Of a DNA stretch of 64,000 nt, positions 49,653 through 61,471 are shown piece after piece. A model generated the notes under the pieces. It saw only the letters and a list, made by a program, of their open reading frames with translations. It was not told the DNA's origin and did no database searches. The translations under genes and the position numbers were made by a program. The stretch covers positions 589,362 through 653,361 of the forward strand of contig VWZX01004886.1 of the NCBI GenBank assembly GCA_013399015.1. Direction: 5' to 3'. Each line of letters starts with the position of its first letter. Position 1 is the stretch's first letter. Source of the DNA: Galbula dea (taxonomy: Eukaryota; Chordata; Aves; Piciformes; Galbulidae).

Positions 49653-52600
49653 ATATCCCTCACTGCTTTATTTTCCCCCTTTCCCATATTTTTCTCTTCT
49701 TCTTTCCCATTTCATTCTCCTCTTTCCTATCACATCACTACCTCTCTTGATATCATCTCTCTGTGGGGGAAACCAACTCGGGTGTAACATGGGCTGTTCC
49801 TGCAGCTCTAGCCACTGCCAGTGTGTACCAGCCTCATCCCCATGCCCTTCACCATGATGGAGCTCAGTGAGGGCTCTGCATACTTATTTAGGTAACTAGG
49901 TCAGTCTCATTGCTGTGCCACTGCATTTCCTCCCCACTGTTACCTGTTAGCAGTGACATTGGCTCTGGCTGCCCAAGCCATAATCTCATCACACCTTCAC
50001 CTCTGGCAGCAGAGCCAAACTCTGTGATGAATTTCCAGCACACTGAACATCCACAGACATCATCACAGGTGGCATGAGTTTTTCCCATCAGTTTTATTCC
50101 ATGCCTTCCCCCCCTTTTCCTTCCTGAAGAAAAGAATTCTTAACTGGGTGCACTGAATGATTTTCATCATCAACTTCCAGGAGAGCTAGAATGATTTACA
50201 TCAGCTGGGGGCTGAAACAGATTATGTTTAGCTTTAGTCTCCTGTTTCAGAAACAACAATGTTATGAATAATCCTTTTAAGTTCATACATCTTGTATAAA
50301 TATCTGAAACATGCATAAAACCAAGGAGAAGAGGGAATTCATTAAGGTGGTCCAGGGGAATATCAGTCTGGGAAATAATGGACTGCCTAGGAGAGCTAAA
50401 ATTATTTTATCCCATTACTTTTACTTAAGAAAGGAGGCAGGGGGGAAATAAATATAAGGTGCTTTGGTTTTTCTTTTTCAAGTAATGGTAGGTATTAGTT
50501 GGTGGAAGCATATTCCTGAGGAACTCTTGGGAGCATTAGTGTGTTAGTTCAGCTGTCCTAAAGGAAAATGTGCACTAGTGATTCTTCTCTATTTTACTGC
50601 AAAGTTCCCAATCAGCCAGGTCCAGAGCCTGGAATCAGTAGTAACTTGAGAACAGAGTGCAAGGGACCTAAGGGCAGACCCCAGGTGCTCACTAGTTAAG
50701 AGTAAATAAAAGGGAGAAACAGAGAGACAAAATGGGACATGGCAGTGACTTTCATAGAACTCCCCTCATTTTTAAGAGACCAATTTCAGCCAACTTTGGA
50801 AAGACCAAACAGTGCATGCATTGGATTTTCAGCTCAATGACATCATGTCACACTGATTTCATCTGGCCACCTCATGTTCTTGGGGGGGACTGGAACCTGA
50901 TGTAGCTCAACACTGCTTGTGGCTTACTGGGATTGATTACAACTGCAATGAAAAAGCACCCAAGGAGGTTTAGGCACTTGGCTGGATGTTCAGACATCTA
51001 TTTTTAGATGGACTGATCCATTGATACTGATGGGGCAGGGAAATTTCCTTTCTCACATCCTACTGCTTAATGTTCCCTCTGTGTTTTGTTCTTTAAGTGG
51101 TTTGTGTAGAGCTGGATGTGACAGGATTCTGTTCATCAAAGGTGGAACCAAGTTCTCACCACACTTTGCTGGATCTCCTTCTGAAAGAAAGGGAGACTGG
51201 CTGCAAGGATAGATCCAATCCAAATTCTGCCTGCAGTTCAAGGAGAATTAGGACATGGGTTCTGGGGCTGGGTCAGGAATGATCATTGCCAATGAGCAAG
51301 AACAGGACTAGAACCTCCTCAGAACAAGTCTATGGATGCCAAGTTCTTGGCTCACACCATCCCATACTCTCATCAGTTATCAGCTAGCTTCTCAAAGCTG
51401 GAAACTGTTTGGACTCCAAGTTCTAGACAGACAGACAGGAAGTGGAAAAACTCTGCTCCTTTCTTTTGTTTTACAAATATTTTAAACCAGACTCCAAGCC
51501 AGCACAAAAATAGCCATGAAACTGGAATACTTCATTAATAACGTGGCAGAACAATAAAAGGTTGGGCACTACTGCAGTGGATTCTTTAATTTAGCCAAGA
51601 AGAGAAAGTGCTAAAATCAACACAATTGCTTTGGTTTACTCAGCTGGATCTCTTTAGGAACTTTGAATGGTGAGGTAGGGCCTAATTCTCCTTTCTTGTG
51701 TGTTCCTAAACATGGGACAGGGGCTGTGAGTGTCTGAAGGTAGGAAAGGAAGTTGATGTGTGTGTTTGGAAGTATAGTAGTAACTCTTCTGGCCATCATA
51801 TATCAAGTTAGTCCATCTCTTTGATACACCAGTCACAAAAAGTCTTGTGAAGGCTCCAAAAACTTGTTCCTGTCTACAACAGACTCCTCATTTGACATGA
51901 AAGCATCAACAGCTTCTGGGAAATAGATTAAATCTGGTTCCAAACTTCCTCTTGACATGGATAAAAAAAATGTCTAAGAGAATGGGCTTGACTAAACTCA
52001 TCAGGAACAAGACCTCTTGCTGTTGGGCTCTTGGGTCAGTCTTTTAACATCTGACTTCACTGTCTCTGGGTTAAAATCATGTCTGCTATGAGTTTGACAG
52101 TAACAGTAGAGCCAGCTAAGAAAGAAGTTCTCCCATTGCTAGTGTGGTTTTTGCATCAACCAAAGGCCAGCTCTGAGGAAAGAGGTAAGGCTCTGGAGGT
52201 TGCAGATACAGAGAAAAAGCCAAAACTCAGAAATAAACTCATTTAAAAAAAAAATGAAAATAAAAGCATGTTTAAGTGCTTATTCTTCTCAATATCTCTA
52301 CTTTTGCACCTCCACCAGCAGTAAAAATGCTTGGGTGTACAGAAGAAACATACAGGCACCAACAATACTGAAGATTCCAAGAATCAACTGCCCAGAGATG
52401 GTCAGAGGGAGGATCATTAGGAAGTCTGTTGCCTTTGTCTTCTGTTTTAGCAGCAAACAGCTGAGGTCCATATGAAAGGATACGCTGGCCCAAGTGATGT
52501 AGCAAGTAGCAGGAGCAGGCTGCTTCTAAACCCCAGAGCTATGTTCCCTCATGGAACCCCTCTCTTCACTTAATGTCCCAGTCACAGCTTCCAAACCCCT

Positions 52601-52861
52601 CTGGGCTGGGCTGGTTTGGACCACATGGGAAGATCTGTGTTAATGGAACTCTTGCAGTCACTCCCTTGGCTGGGCAACAGCAGAGACAGAGCTCTGGAGC
52701 TCCTCATCTAAGTCCCTGCTTCACTTGAGGGAAACTCTTGTTTTATTGGCCAGCTCCCAATGAGCTAGGGCAATCCCTGCCTTCTCCCAGGTTTGCCTTG
52801 TTGTCATTATATTGATTTCAAAAGAGGTCTGGCTATCAATTTACTCTGTAAGGCAAAATTT
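49653..52861. other. Non-coding stretch, no gene seen
   Basis: C/T-rich at the left (to about 49750), otherwise unique. No open frame above 91 codons. A weak MIR-like segment (GGTCAGTCTTTTAACATCTG) lies at about 52020-52080. Confidence 0.7.
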
Positions 52862-53106
52862 AATGATAGAATAGATTTAGGTTAGGCATTAGGAGGAAGT
52901 TCTTCACTGTGAGGGTGGGGAGACACTGGAACAGGTTGCCCAGAGAGGTTGTGGAAGCCTCATCCATCCCTAGAAGTTTTTAAGGCCAGGCTGGCTGGGG
53001 CTCTGAGCAACCTGATCTAGTGGGAGGTGTCTCTGCCAGGCAGGGAGGATGGAACTAGATGATCTTTAAGGTCCCTTCCAACTCTTGACAATCCTATGAT
53101 TCTCAT
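52862..53106 (+). mobile_element. CR1 LINE fragment, 5'-truncated
   Basis: Plus-strand copy that reads GGCATTAGGAGGAAGTTCTT, CACTGGAACAGGTTGCCCAG, AGAGGTTGTGGAAGCCTC, TCTGCCAGGCAGGGAGGATG and TAGATGATCTTTAAGGTCCC, ending with the characteristic ATCCTATGATTCT tail. The GGCATTAGGAGGAAGTTCTT and AACAGGTTGCCCAGAGAGG phrases are hallmarks of the most common bird CR1 3' regions. About 245 bp remain. Confidence 0.96.
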
Positions 53107-53314
53107 ATGTGGAGTGTCAGTGAGGCTTTTAGCATGGTCTATTTAAAAAATAGAAGGAGAAAAAAAAAGAAGGACTTCCCATGTGTGCACTCTTAGTCTT
53201 GATGTCAAAACAAACTTGGCATCTGAAGAAGTCAAAGTCTTGATCCAGCAAAGATTTTTCTGTGCAGCTTTTCTCTGTGACTTGTCCTATTCAGGCTAAT
53301 GGGATTTGTACAGG

Positions 53315-53335
53315 GTTTATTTATTTATTTATTTA
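53315..53335. repeat. (TTTA)n microsatellite
   Basis: About five TTTA units in a row, then AATCA. Confidence 0.9.
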
Positions 53336-53929
53336 AATCATCACCTCAGCTACTACCCATATGGAGTGGGAGCTAATTGGCATTGTAACTCCATCTGAAC
53401 CTGACACTTAGGTCAGGTCACAGGCCCTCAGGAGCTTAAAACCAAGCTTGAGTTCAGATGCTGAAGGTGGTGTAGATGGAGCCTGCAGCAGTAGTCTCAG
53501 AGGCTGCAGGTCCCCATCCTGCAGAGAACAAATTTCTTTGTCTTGAAGACTCAAGCTAGAAAGCAAGCAAATGGTGCAGATGATGAGGGAGTTTGCATTG
53601 AAATCAGCCTAACATGACCAAATAAGTGTAAGAAAGGAGATTCCCTGGCTGGGATGTAAAATCTCTCCAGGTGTAAAAGCTATTCCAGCTGCCAAACGTA
53701 GCACACTCAACTGAGCATCCAAATCTGCTTTATGGAGAGGGAGAATGCTGGCTAGGAGTCAACAAGTTACAGTGCTCTGCACTAAGAGCAGCTGAAGGCA
53801 CAGTTCTACCCCTCCACTGCTCTGTTACCTAGATCTGAGGTGTCTTCAGAGGCACAGGTGGAAAAGGCTGTAAAGGAAACGTTTTCAAACCAAGGGTGCA
53901 TTAGAGAGGTGATTGCAGGCACTGTGATT

Positions 53930-54005
53930 TATAGCTGTAGTAATGGGCTGGATCTCAGAACACTGAAACCCAGTTATCAGCTCTGCCATCTCAGGCAAAA
54001 TGCTT
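53930..54005 (+). repeat. Possible MIR-type SINE remnant
   Basis: TTATCAGCTCTGCCATCTCA followed by GGCAAAATGCTTAAACC resembles the MIR order CAGCTCTGCCACTTA ... GGCAAGTCACTTAACC. The match is weak and broken. Confidence 0.3.
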
Positions 54006-54718
54006 AAACCAAACTTTCTAATCAGGGCTCTTGGGTGAAGTCAATGTTGAGAGGTGCTGAGCACCTTCCCACCCCGTGAGCTCTGTGCAGAAGAACAGAT
54101 CCCCAGCCTTTGGAAAAGCAAACCTGTGCTGAGAATCAATCTTCCCTCCCCTGCCTGAACCAAAAAAAGCCCCAAACATCAAATCAGATGATGTTTGATT
54201 CTACTGTACCTGATTATTGAGAGCTGGGTTGAGAATGAATTGTTTTACTCCATGTTATCAGGAAAATGAAAGTGTGGAAAGGAGGGGACAGAGGCTAAAG
54301 AACCCTGACAATGAGGGACTTGATTCTCTGCCCATGGTTTCCCCTCCTATGAATAAGGACCAGGAACATTTCTATACTCACCTCACAAAGGGACTTGTGA
54401 GAGTTAACTCAGCTCTCTGCAGAAAGTGCCTTGAGATCCACAGATGGAACTTGCTGTAGAAGTGATGCATTACTAAATCATGAGGTATGGTCATATGTGA
54501 ACAAAACACACTCCTAGGTTGCTCCATATGTTTCAGAACATTAAGCCCTGTCTTGTTTCCCAACAGACAGATACATTCCAACCTGGAGAGGATCAAACAC
54601 ATCCCAGAGTAGTTTGTCTTTTTATTTCTGAGGAGAGAAGATACTCCCAACAATACTGTTCTCTTTTTGGGGGTAGTGAAACCAAACAAAGATTGATTTT
54701 TTTATCATTTATTTTGGT

Positions 54719-54800
54719 TTAAAAAAAAAAAACACCAAAATAATAAAACAAAAACCCAAACCAAAAAAACAAACCCCACCAAAAACAGGGGAAAGGAAAA
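54719..54800. repeat. A/C-rich low-complexity tract
   Basis: An A run of about 12 followed by AAC, ACC and AAAC-type units with almost no G or T for about 60 bases. Confidence 0.85.
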
Positions 54801-56463
54801 CAAGGGAAGGTTTCACACAGCCCAGCATGTGTCAGAGGAACATAACTTCTCTCTGGACATCTGTCCCTGAACAACAGAGGAGACCTTGGGTTTTATATCT
54901 CAGCTGAAAAGATAAATGTGGAAACACACCTCCCCCACTGTTCCACTGCAGTTTAATGTGTGGACTTGGAGAGGTTCCTCAGGAGAACTATTCCTTTAAG
55001 CTTGGATTCCACACTTTGGAGTCTCCTTTTGCCTACCTCCAGTTCCTGGAGAATTTGTACCAACCACACACAGAGTCCTCCATGCAAGCCCCAAAGGTAG
55101 AGGCTTTTGCTTTTGGAGGCTGGAATTTGGGGAAAGTTCTTCCTAAAATAGGGAGTAAGGGGGGAAAAAAAACTAGAGCAATTTGATTTGCCTTTGCCAT
55201 GCCCCTTTGTATGCCAGGCTTGTAAGAAGCAGCAGCAGCATCTGGCTGCCTGAGGAGTATGGGGACTTTATTGAGGACTTTTGGCAATTGTACCAAAATG
55301 TCATGTTTTTACTGGGGTTTGATCACTATTTTTAACTCTTCTATTCACATATTCCAAAAGGAACTGAATGCTGACAGAAAGACAGCAAGCAGAACACCAC
55401 TGATTCAAAACCAGGGCTTCCCTCCTACTCTAATTGTGCTTCAGCATCTTTCAAAGTCCACAGTATATCCCAAAAGTACATATGGGATGTTAGGTCACAT
55501 GAAAAAGCTCAAAGGGGGATGAAGGAGAACAGGAATTAAGCCCAAACTGTGGTGTTGTTCCTGAATAGCTTAGGAAGCACAGGAGAAATAGTTTCCATAA
55601 GTTCTTCAGGGGGTTTGGGCCCTCAGCAGTGTGATGCAACAGATTGTTTAAATCACCTTCCCCTGCCAGGTATCTGGGAAGTGAAACCACAGCTAAAGAA
55701 AAAGATCTGAAGGCAAATGGTGATCAGTCTGTGTGTGAGGTGCTCCATGAGCCCACCAACCCTCTTCCCAAGGTGGTATTCTCCCCCTTGTCTAAGCCCC
55801 AGGAAGAACCCAGCCCCAACCACTCCATCCTCTCCTCAGGGGGAACACCAGGTGCTCTAAAAGCAAGGGAAAACCTTGGGGGGAAAAGGGAGAAAGAGGT
55901 GATCAAATGAGACAAACACACTTTAAGTAACTGATTTACAGGTTGACCATTTACTGGATTCCTTGTGAATAACCAAGTATATTCTTTGCAAGTTCAGACA
56001 TGATACAAGCAGATGTGCACAGCAAAACCAAAGTCCACCAATTGTTTCTTGGATCCTTTCCACTTTTTGTCCTTTCTGGAGAAGCTGGAATCCAAGGTGA
56101 GTCTCAAACTTTATCCAGAAATGAGTCCATCCACTGAGAGAAGACTATTCCCAATCCTCAGCTCCTGAATGTCTGGTATTTCACAGCACTTCTTGCATAA
56201 TTCATCTCAAAAGTGGAGTTACCAGCAGGGTGGTCAAGTGAGCAGCATATAATGGCCTGCGATCATCAGACAGCTTCCAGGGAACAGAAGCCATCGGTTC
56301 AGCTGCTTGTAGGAGCCAGAGGGAGCTGTTTGGAGACTTCTCTCAGGAGCTGACTTTGCTTATCCTCTTCTTTGGCATATAGGACAGCAAAGGACACCCC
56401 CTTCTGTCCCTTCTTCCAAAGGTATACAAGGGCAAAGAGCACCAAGTGTGGGCTGGCATAAGA

Positions 56464-56495
56464 AGCCACAGTCTGAGAGTCAGCAGCAAGGAATA
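56464..56495 (+). repeat. 32-bp segment shared with 60729-60760
   Basis: The segment AGCCACAGTCTGAGAGTCAG then CAGCAAGGAATA matches 60729-60760 at 29 of 32 positions. It ends in AATAAAC, so a poly(A)-signal hexamer lies at its right edge. I do not recognise the family. The flanks of the two copies do not obviously match. Confidence 0.6.
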
Positions 56496-57755
56496 AACTC
56501 TGCCAGAGCTAATCTGCTCCTTGTTTCTCAGAAGCCCAAGCCATGCTTTGACAGTTGCTGCTGGAGGCTGCCCCTTACTTAAAGGGTAACATGAGAAGCA
56601 CATATTGCACAGCAAAGCCTAGGTTCATCCTTTCCTGCCCCCCTAACCCTGCTCCTTAAAGACCATACCATTAATATCCACTTAATTAATTAATATCAGC
56701 CACTGCTGTAGGTGGAGCTCTGTGAGCATGACACAGTTGATGGATGCAAGGGGCAGTAAAGAAGTGTCAGACATTTCAGTCCAGGAGGTTAGAGATTTAT
56801 TGACTACAGTGTGGGAAGAGCTGTTAAATAAAAACAATTGCAGTGGTCACAGCCTTCTGCAGCCACTTTGACTTAACAATTACCATGTAAATCAGAGACT
56901 CATCTTTCTTCTTGAAAAATATCTTTTTCTTTTTAAACTAAAATGGGTTGGAATGCCCTCATAGATTGAATACAAGTTGCCAGAGCATTGGGTGAATGGC
57001 ACCAGAACAAAAGAGAAAAAAGGGATGACTTGCTTGCAGAAGTCACATATTCTTTCATAATCACCTCAGGGGGGTACCCAAGAGGGTCCCCTGGCATAGC
57101 AGCAACCTTAGTCACAACCTGGAAAGTTCCACAGAGAAAGGATGCATACTCTAAAGTACAGCAGCCTTCTAAAGCAGGAGACATGAATTATTGCTTTGCT
57201 AATGATGTGCAGTGCTGCTTTGGGGAGATCACCTTTGGGTGCCTTTTCCCCCTCATATTCCCTCCATCTGTCTTGTATAAATCAGTCTCCATCTCTTCTG
57301 AGCAGGGAAAAATCTCCTTCTGTGTACTAGGGACACTAGGGACTGAGCAATTTTGGGGTGAGCCTCTAAGTTCTACCTGACATGCATGAGAAATGAGGAC
57401 AAACCATGGCTTCTTACCCCACAGCATGACTTGCCTGGGTGCTCCATGGAGCCGCTAGGCACCACAACTGTAACACAGGAGTAAAGCTCAGTCTGGGACC
57501 AGAGTAAAAACAGGAACTAGTGCTGTACCTAAAAGGCTAATGCACATCCTCTTCCATTATTTAGAGGGTGAGCTGCACGCTGACATTTGACTTAAACCAG
57601 GAGATGTTTAACTAACTGGCAAAGTCAAATTTTCAGGCATGCCTTTGTCTGGCAGAGGAAAAAGCAACCTTGAATATATTGACTAGAGAGGCAGTAAATT
57701 ACAGTTTGTAAATGCATCACATGAACTCCTGGATACATTTAGATCAAAGGAGCAT

Positions 57756-57792
57756 AATGAGATATTCTGAATAATACAATGAGATATTCTGA
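57756..57792. repeat. Direct repeat of a 15-mer
   Basis: AATGAGATATTCTGA occurs at 57756-57770 and 57778-57792, a 22-bp period. Probably a small local duplication. Confidence 0.8.
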
Positions 57793-58970
57793 GGAACATT
57801 TGATGCACCTCATTACTGAGAACATGCCTAACAGAATTTTCCAGTCACAGTATCAATGCCCTACAGGTACCTGTCCATGCAGCCTCTTCCCCTGTACAGG
57901 AGCTGCAGATTGCCAACCTGGATTATGTTCATGAAGGTATACAGTCACTGATTCCACCTAAAAACCTCATGCATCTAGGGGAAAGAGTGTTTGCATGGCA
58001 TGATAGCTACAGTTGTCCTACTGAAGACCCAAAACAACTCCACTGATGAGAATGGAGCTCATCCCAGTTTGTACCTCTGGCCAACAAGACAATGCTTTAG
58101 CCTTGAAATAAGAGCCCACATTGAAACACAGGTCCCAGACCTCTCCTAGACTCTGCCATGCATCTCTCCATGCTGACAAAAGCTGAAAACAGGCAATCTG
58201 GCTCCCCAATTCACTGTATAAATAAAGATCTTGGGACTCCAGCATTCATTCACCAAATCCAAATCCAAATCAGCCAGCCCCATCACAATCAGCCCAAGAA
58301 TGGCTCCTACCTGATGATCTATTCTTTTTAGTGGATCACTTCTAATAGATCTGGCTTTTCTGAAGCTCTGGTCTTTTTCTCTACTATTGACTAATATTGA
58401 AAGTTCCAGCTAGATACATATACTCACTTCCTCTAAATACCTAATCACCTTCTGCAGCAAACATTGTCCTGAGGAACAGCCCAATTAAACCTGCAACTAT
58501 TTGTAACCTTTTGTCTTATTCTATCAGGTGGTGAAGCAGTAACAACACTGGAAAACACAGGATCTTTGGGAAATGTAGCATATTATTAGATTTGATGAGA
58601 TCCATTTTCTTGATGGCTTCTGAAAGATCTTTGTGCTAATTAGCTAAGAATACCACTGAATTATTTAATTATCTCTACTTTTGTGCAATAAAATATGTTG
58701 TCATATCACACACTCTATCTTGCTGTTGCTGTTCATACTTAATGATGCCTTTAGAGTTAGCGATTTCCTTTGTTCTCCCTCTTTAAGTGGTTTTTGGTGG
58801 TGCTGGGGAGAGGGGGAGCAGAGAAGGGAGGCAAAGGAAAAATAACAGGTTTAAAAGAGATTTTTATGTGTGGGAAAAATCTTTCCACGTGTTTGTCTCT
58901 AGCTCCCATCCCTTAATCCCCAATGCAATATGTGAATTGTGTTTCAGTGCTACAGCAGACCCATAGAGTC

Positions 58971-59000
58971 ATTGCTATATATATATATCTATATAGCAAT
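58971..59000. repeat. AT-rich perfect inverted repeat
   Basis: The arms ATTGCTATATA (58971-58981) and TATATAGCAAT (58990-59000) are exact reverse complements, separated by 8 bases of alternating A/T with one C. Further TATATA sequence follows to about 59015. It is prone to cruciform or hairpin formation and to length change. Confidence 0.85.
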
Positions 59001-60668
59001 ATGTACATATATATTGGATATAGTTATTCTTTCCAGAGGAAGAGGAAAGAAACTATTGCTTAAAAAAAGAAACAAAAAAAATCAGCAAGGAATGTTTTTA
59101 AGAAGGAAGAGGTAAATTATGATAATTACTCTGACTGGTACAGTCCTTAAGCATTACTAATTAGCATTTATTGCCTGGATTATTGAAACAATGTGTGTGT
59201 TCCCAAGAGTGAAGAAGAACTGGGATGCTCTTTCCTTCTGGGCTCTGGGAAAAAGGCAGGGCAGCAGGAATGCAACACAGTTGGCAGGGAGGTTCTTCTT
59301 CCAAGCATCGCCAGCACCAGCCTCGTGCAGAGCTGCAGAGGGGCACTGGGAAGCTGGTACCTTTTGTAAGCCCACAGTCTGAACTGCTGAACTGTAGATG
59401 CCACCTTACACACAAGAAGGGGAACAAAATTAGGGCAGCACAAAAAGAAAGTGGCCATTAAAACAGCCAAAATCATTTGATAGTGGTTAGGGATGCAGAT
59501 GAATAGCTGCCTTATATTCTGGATAGTCCAGTGTCTTCTGTTATCATTGGGGCTGTGCACAAACATACTCCAGGTACTCATTTCTTTACTTTGAAGAAAT
59601 GAAGCATGGTCAAAGACTTCATTACAGGGAAATTAAAGAGTTAACAAATTCAACAAAAAAGAGGGAGATGATGCCATTTTTACCCAGCATTTTGGCTGGG
59701 TTGATATAACTGTCTATGAAGAGGCTGCACTCAAATTTCAACATAAGCTGCATTTTAATACCGAGGATTTACAATGTGAATGAAGTTTTGATTAGAAACC
59801 GATTAGAAATTAATCAATCATCTACTCAGCACTAGCCACTATGCAGTAGTGCAACTATAATTCGGTATCTGGCCCAATAAATCCTTAAGTACTTTGGAAA
59901 TGATTCAGGAAAGAAAGACAGTAAAAATACTCTTCATTTTTTTGAGCTGCAGTACTGTGCAACTTTAGGTACTGTTAAAGCCCTTGAAATAAAAGAGCAA
60001 CAATGGAAAACTGCAGAATGCCTTGGACCTTTTTTACCTTTTACTGCCACCCAACCCCATGCCTTTCAACTTGGGAAAGCAAGTTCCAACTGAGCTACAA
60101 CGAGGTCAAAGTCACAGAACTAAACGCTACAGTTGCTGCTCAGACAAAACTCTAAGACACCAGAGTTTAGCAAAAATGTCCATTATTCTTTTTAAAAGCT
60201 ATATTTATATAAAAATTCCTTGCTGTACCTTTCCCCTTTTTAATTACTTGCATCATATACAGCACACAGTACTTTGGAAGGTGTTATATTAAATGTCATG
60301 ATAGCAGATTAGGTATACTTTTAATTGAGACTAGTCCCAGTCTGGTGTTTATTTTTTGTTTTAGTGCTGAATAACATCTTCAATCCTTACTAAACCTGAC
60401 TTATTTATTCTATTTGTTAATTCAATTAATGCCTAATTTTTTTTTTCTGCCATTTTCCTCTTAGGATAAAAAATTAATCTTTTTCCCTTTTATTCCAGTG
60501 AAAACATACAACTGCAGAGCCTGATAAAATTATCACTGAAGGAGCTATGGAACGCTGAGATGAGAAAGCCTTAGAGCTATATCTATAAAGCAAAAACTAA
60601 CCCAAAATGTAATATCCTTCTTTTGTCTGCAGCAGGTAAAAAAGCTGCAGGAGTAGTTTGACATGAGT

Positions 60669-60728
60669 AGAATCATAGAATCGTTTAGGCTGGAAAAGAC
60701 CTTTCAGATCATCGAGTCCAACTGTTGG
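60669..60728 (-). mobile_element. CR1 LINE 3'-end fragment, very short
   Basis: AGAATCATAGAATCGTTTAG, GCTGGAAAAGACCTTTCAGA and TCATCGAGTCCAACTG are the last ~55 bases of a minus-strand CR1. The GAGTCCAAC form and AAAGACCTTTCAGATC point to yet another subfamily variant. Homology ends abruptly at 60728, where the 32-bp shared segment begins. Confidence 0.88.
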
Positions 60729-60780
60729 AGCCATGGTCTGAGAGTCAGCAGCAAGAAATACATTTAAAAAAAAAAAAAGA
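60729..60780 (+). repeat. Shared 32-bp segment followed by poly(A)
   Basis: The second copy of the segment seen at 56464-56495 ends GCAAGAAATACATTT and continues into about 13 A residues. It directly abuts a truncated CR1. A short sequence ending in poly(A) can be a retroposed RNA fragment, but no target-site duplication is clear, and the A run may be unrelated. Confidence 0.5.
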
Positions 60781-60931
60781 GGCCAAAATCCTGCAGGATC
60801 GATTTACAAAGAAACGATTCCAAGTGGATATTTATAAGGTAATAAAGTTTCAATAACGCTGACATCTCTTCAGCTCATAGGTATGGCTCTGGCCGAGAAC
60901 CCCCCAGTGAACCTGCATGCCCTGGGCACTG

Positions 60932-61035
60932 AGTTAGGGAGTGAGGATGGAGTTAGGGAGCTGGGAATGGGGTTAGAGAGCTGGGAATGGGGCTAGGGAG
61001 CTCGGGATGAGGATAGGTTAGGGAGCTGGGAGAAG
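60932..61035. repeat. Minisatellite, ~20-bp G-rich unit x 5
   Basis: About five imperfect units of the form GTTAGGGAGCTGGGAATGGG lie in a row. The unit contains G triplets and a TTAGGG hexamer, so the plus strand is G-rich. It lies about 150 bp left of the CpG island. Confidence 0.9.
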
Positions 61036-61310
61036 AAAACGAGTTCTATTTCAGTTGCTATTGCCTTTTTAATTCTCGCAGGCACCACTGGAAAAGGAGG
61101 GTGAGGGAGTCCAGATTTTCCTCTCCCTCCTTAATGCCATCCCTGCCAACCGTTTCCCATTCCATTTCGACTTTCTCTCCCGAAGGCCCCGGCTCCCTTC
61201 CCGCCGCGCTATCCCTTTAAACCGCCAGCCCCTCTAATTGATGTGTCTGGACGAGTCTAGACTGGTAGTGATTGAACCAAGCTCCCAATTATGTTCCTCG
61301 CTGCGCCGGT

Positions 61311-61433
61311 GCGGAGCGGTGCGGAGCGGGTCCTGCCCCCGCCCACGGCCATTGTTTTGCCGCAGACCCGCGCAACTTCCCCCCCCCAACCCTCCGCCCT
61401 TCTCCAGCTCCGCATCCCTCCGCACCGCTCCGC
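61311..61433. repeat. GC-rich inverted repeat in CpG island
   Basis: The arms GCGGAGCGGTGCGGAG (61311-61326) and CTCCGCACCGCTCCGC (61418-61433) are exact reverse complements separated by 91 bases. The left arm also contains a 10-bp direct repeat, GGTGCGGAGC. If the region is transcribed, the arms could form a 16-bp stem in a 5' leader. Confidence 0.85.
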
Positions 61434-61444
61434 GCAGCCGAGGC

Positions 61445-61471
61445 GGGGACAATAGCGGGGCCGGGGAGGGG
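61445..61471 (+). other. G-quadruplex-like motif in CpG island
   Basis: Four GGGG runs have loops of 8, 2 and 1 bases. The first loop is one base over the strict limit. More G runs follow to 61500. Confidence 0.5.

Larger units (their letters stand above)
53107..60668. other. Non-coding stretch of about 7.5 kb, no gene seen
   Basis: No exon is recognised, and open frames reach at most 133 codons. It contains a (TTTA)n run at 53315-53335, an A/C-rich tract at 54719-54800, a duplicated 15-mer at 57756-57792, an AT-rich inverted repeat at 58971-59000, and a 32-bp segment (56464-56495) that recurs at 60729. About 59700-59900 is unique AT-rich DNA resembling a conserved element. Confidence 0.65.

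Noticed and set aside
54053..54067. AGGTGCTGAGCACCT palindrome as a REST/NRSF site
   Set aside because: Only half-site-like similarity. The full 21-bp REST pattern is not present.
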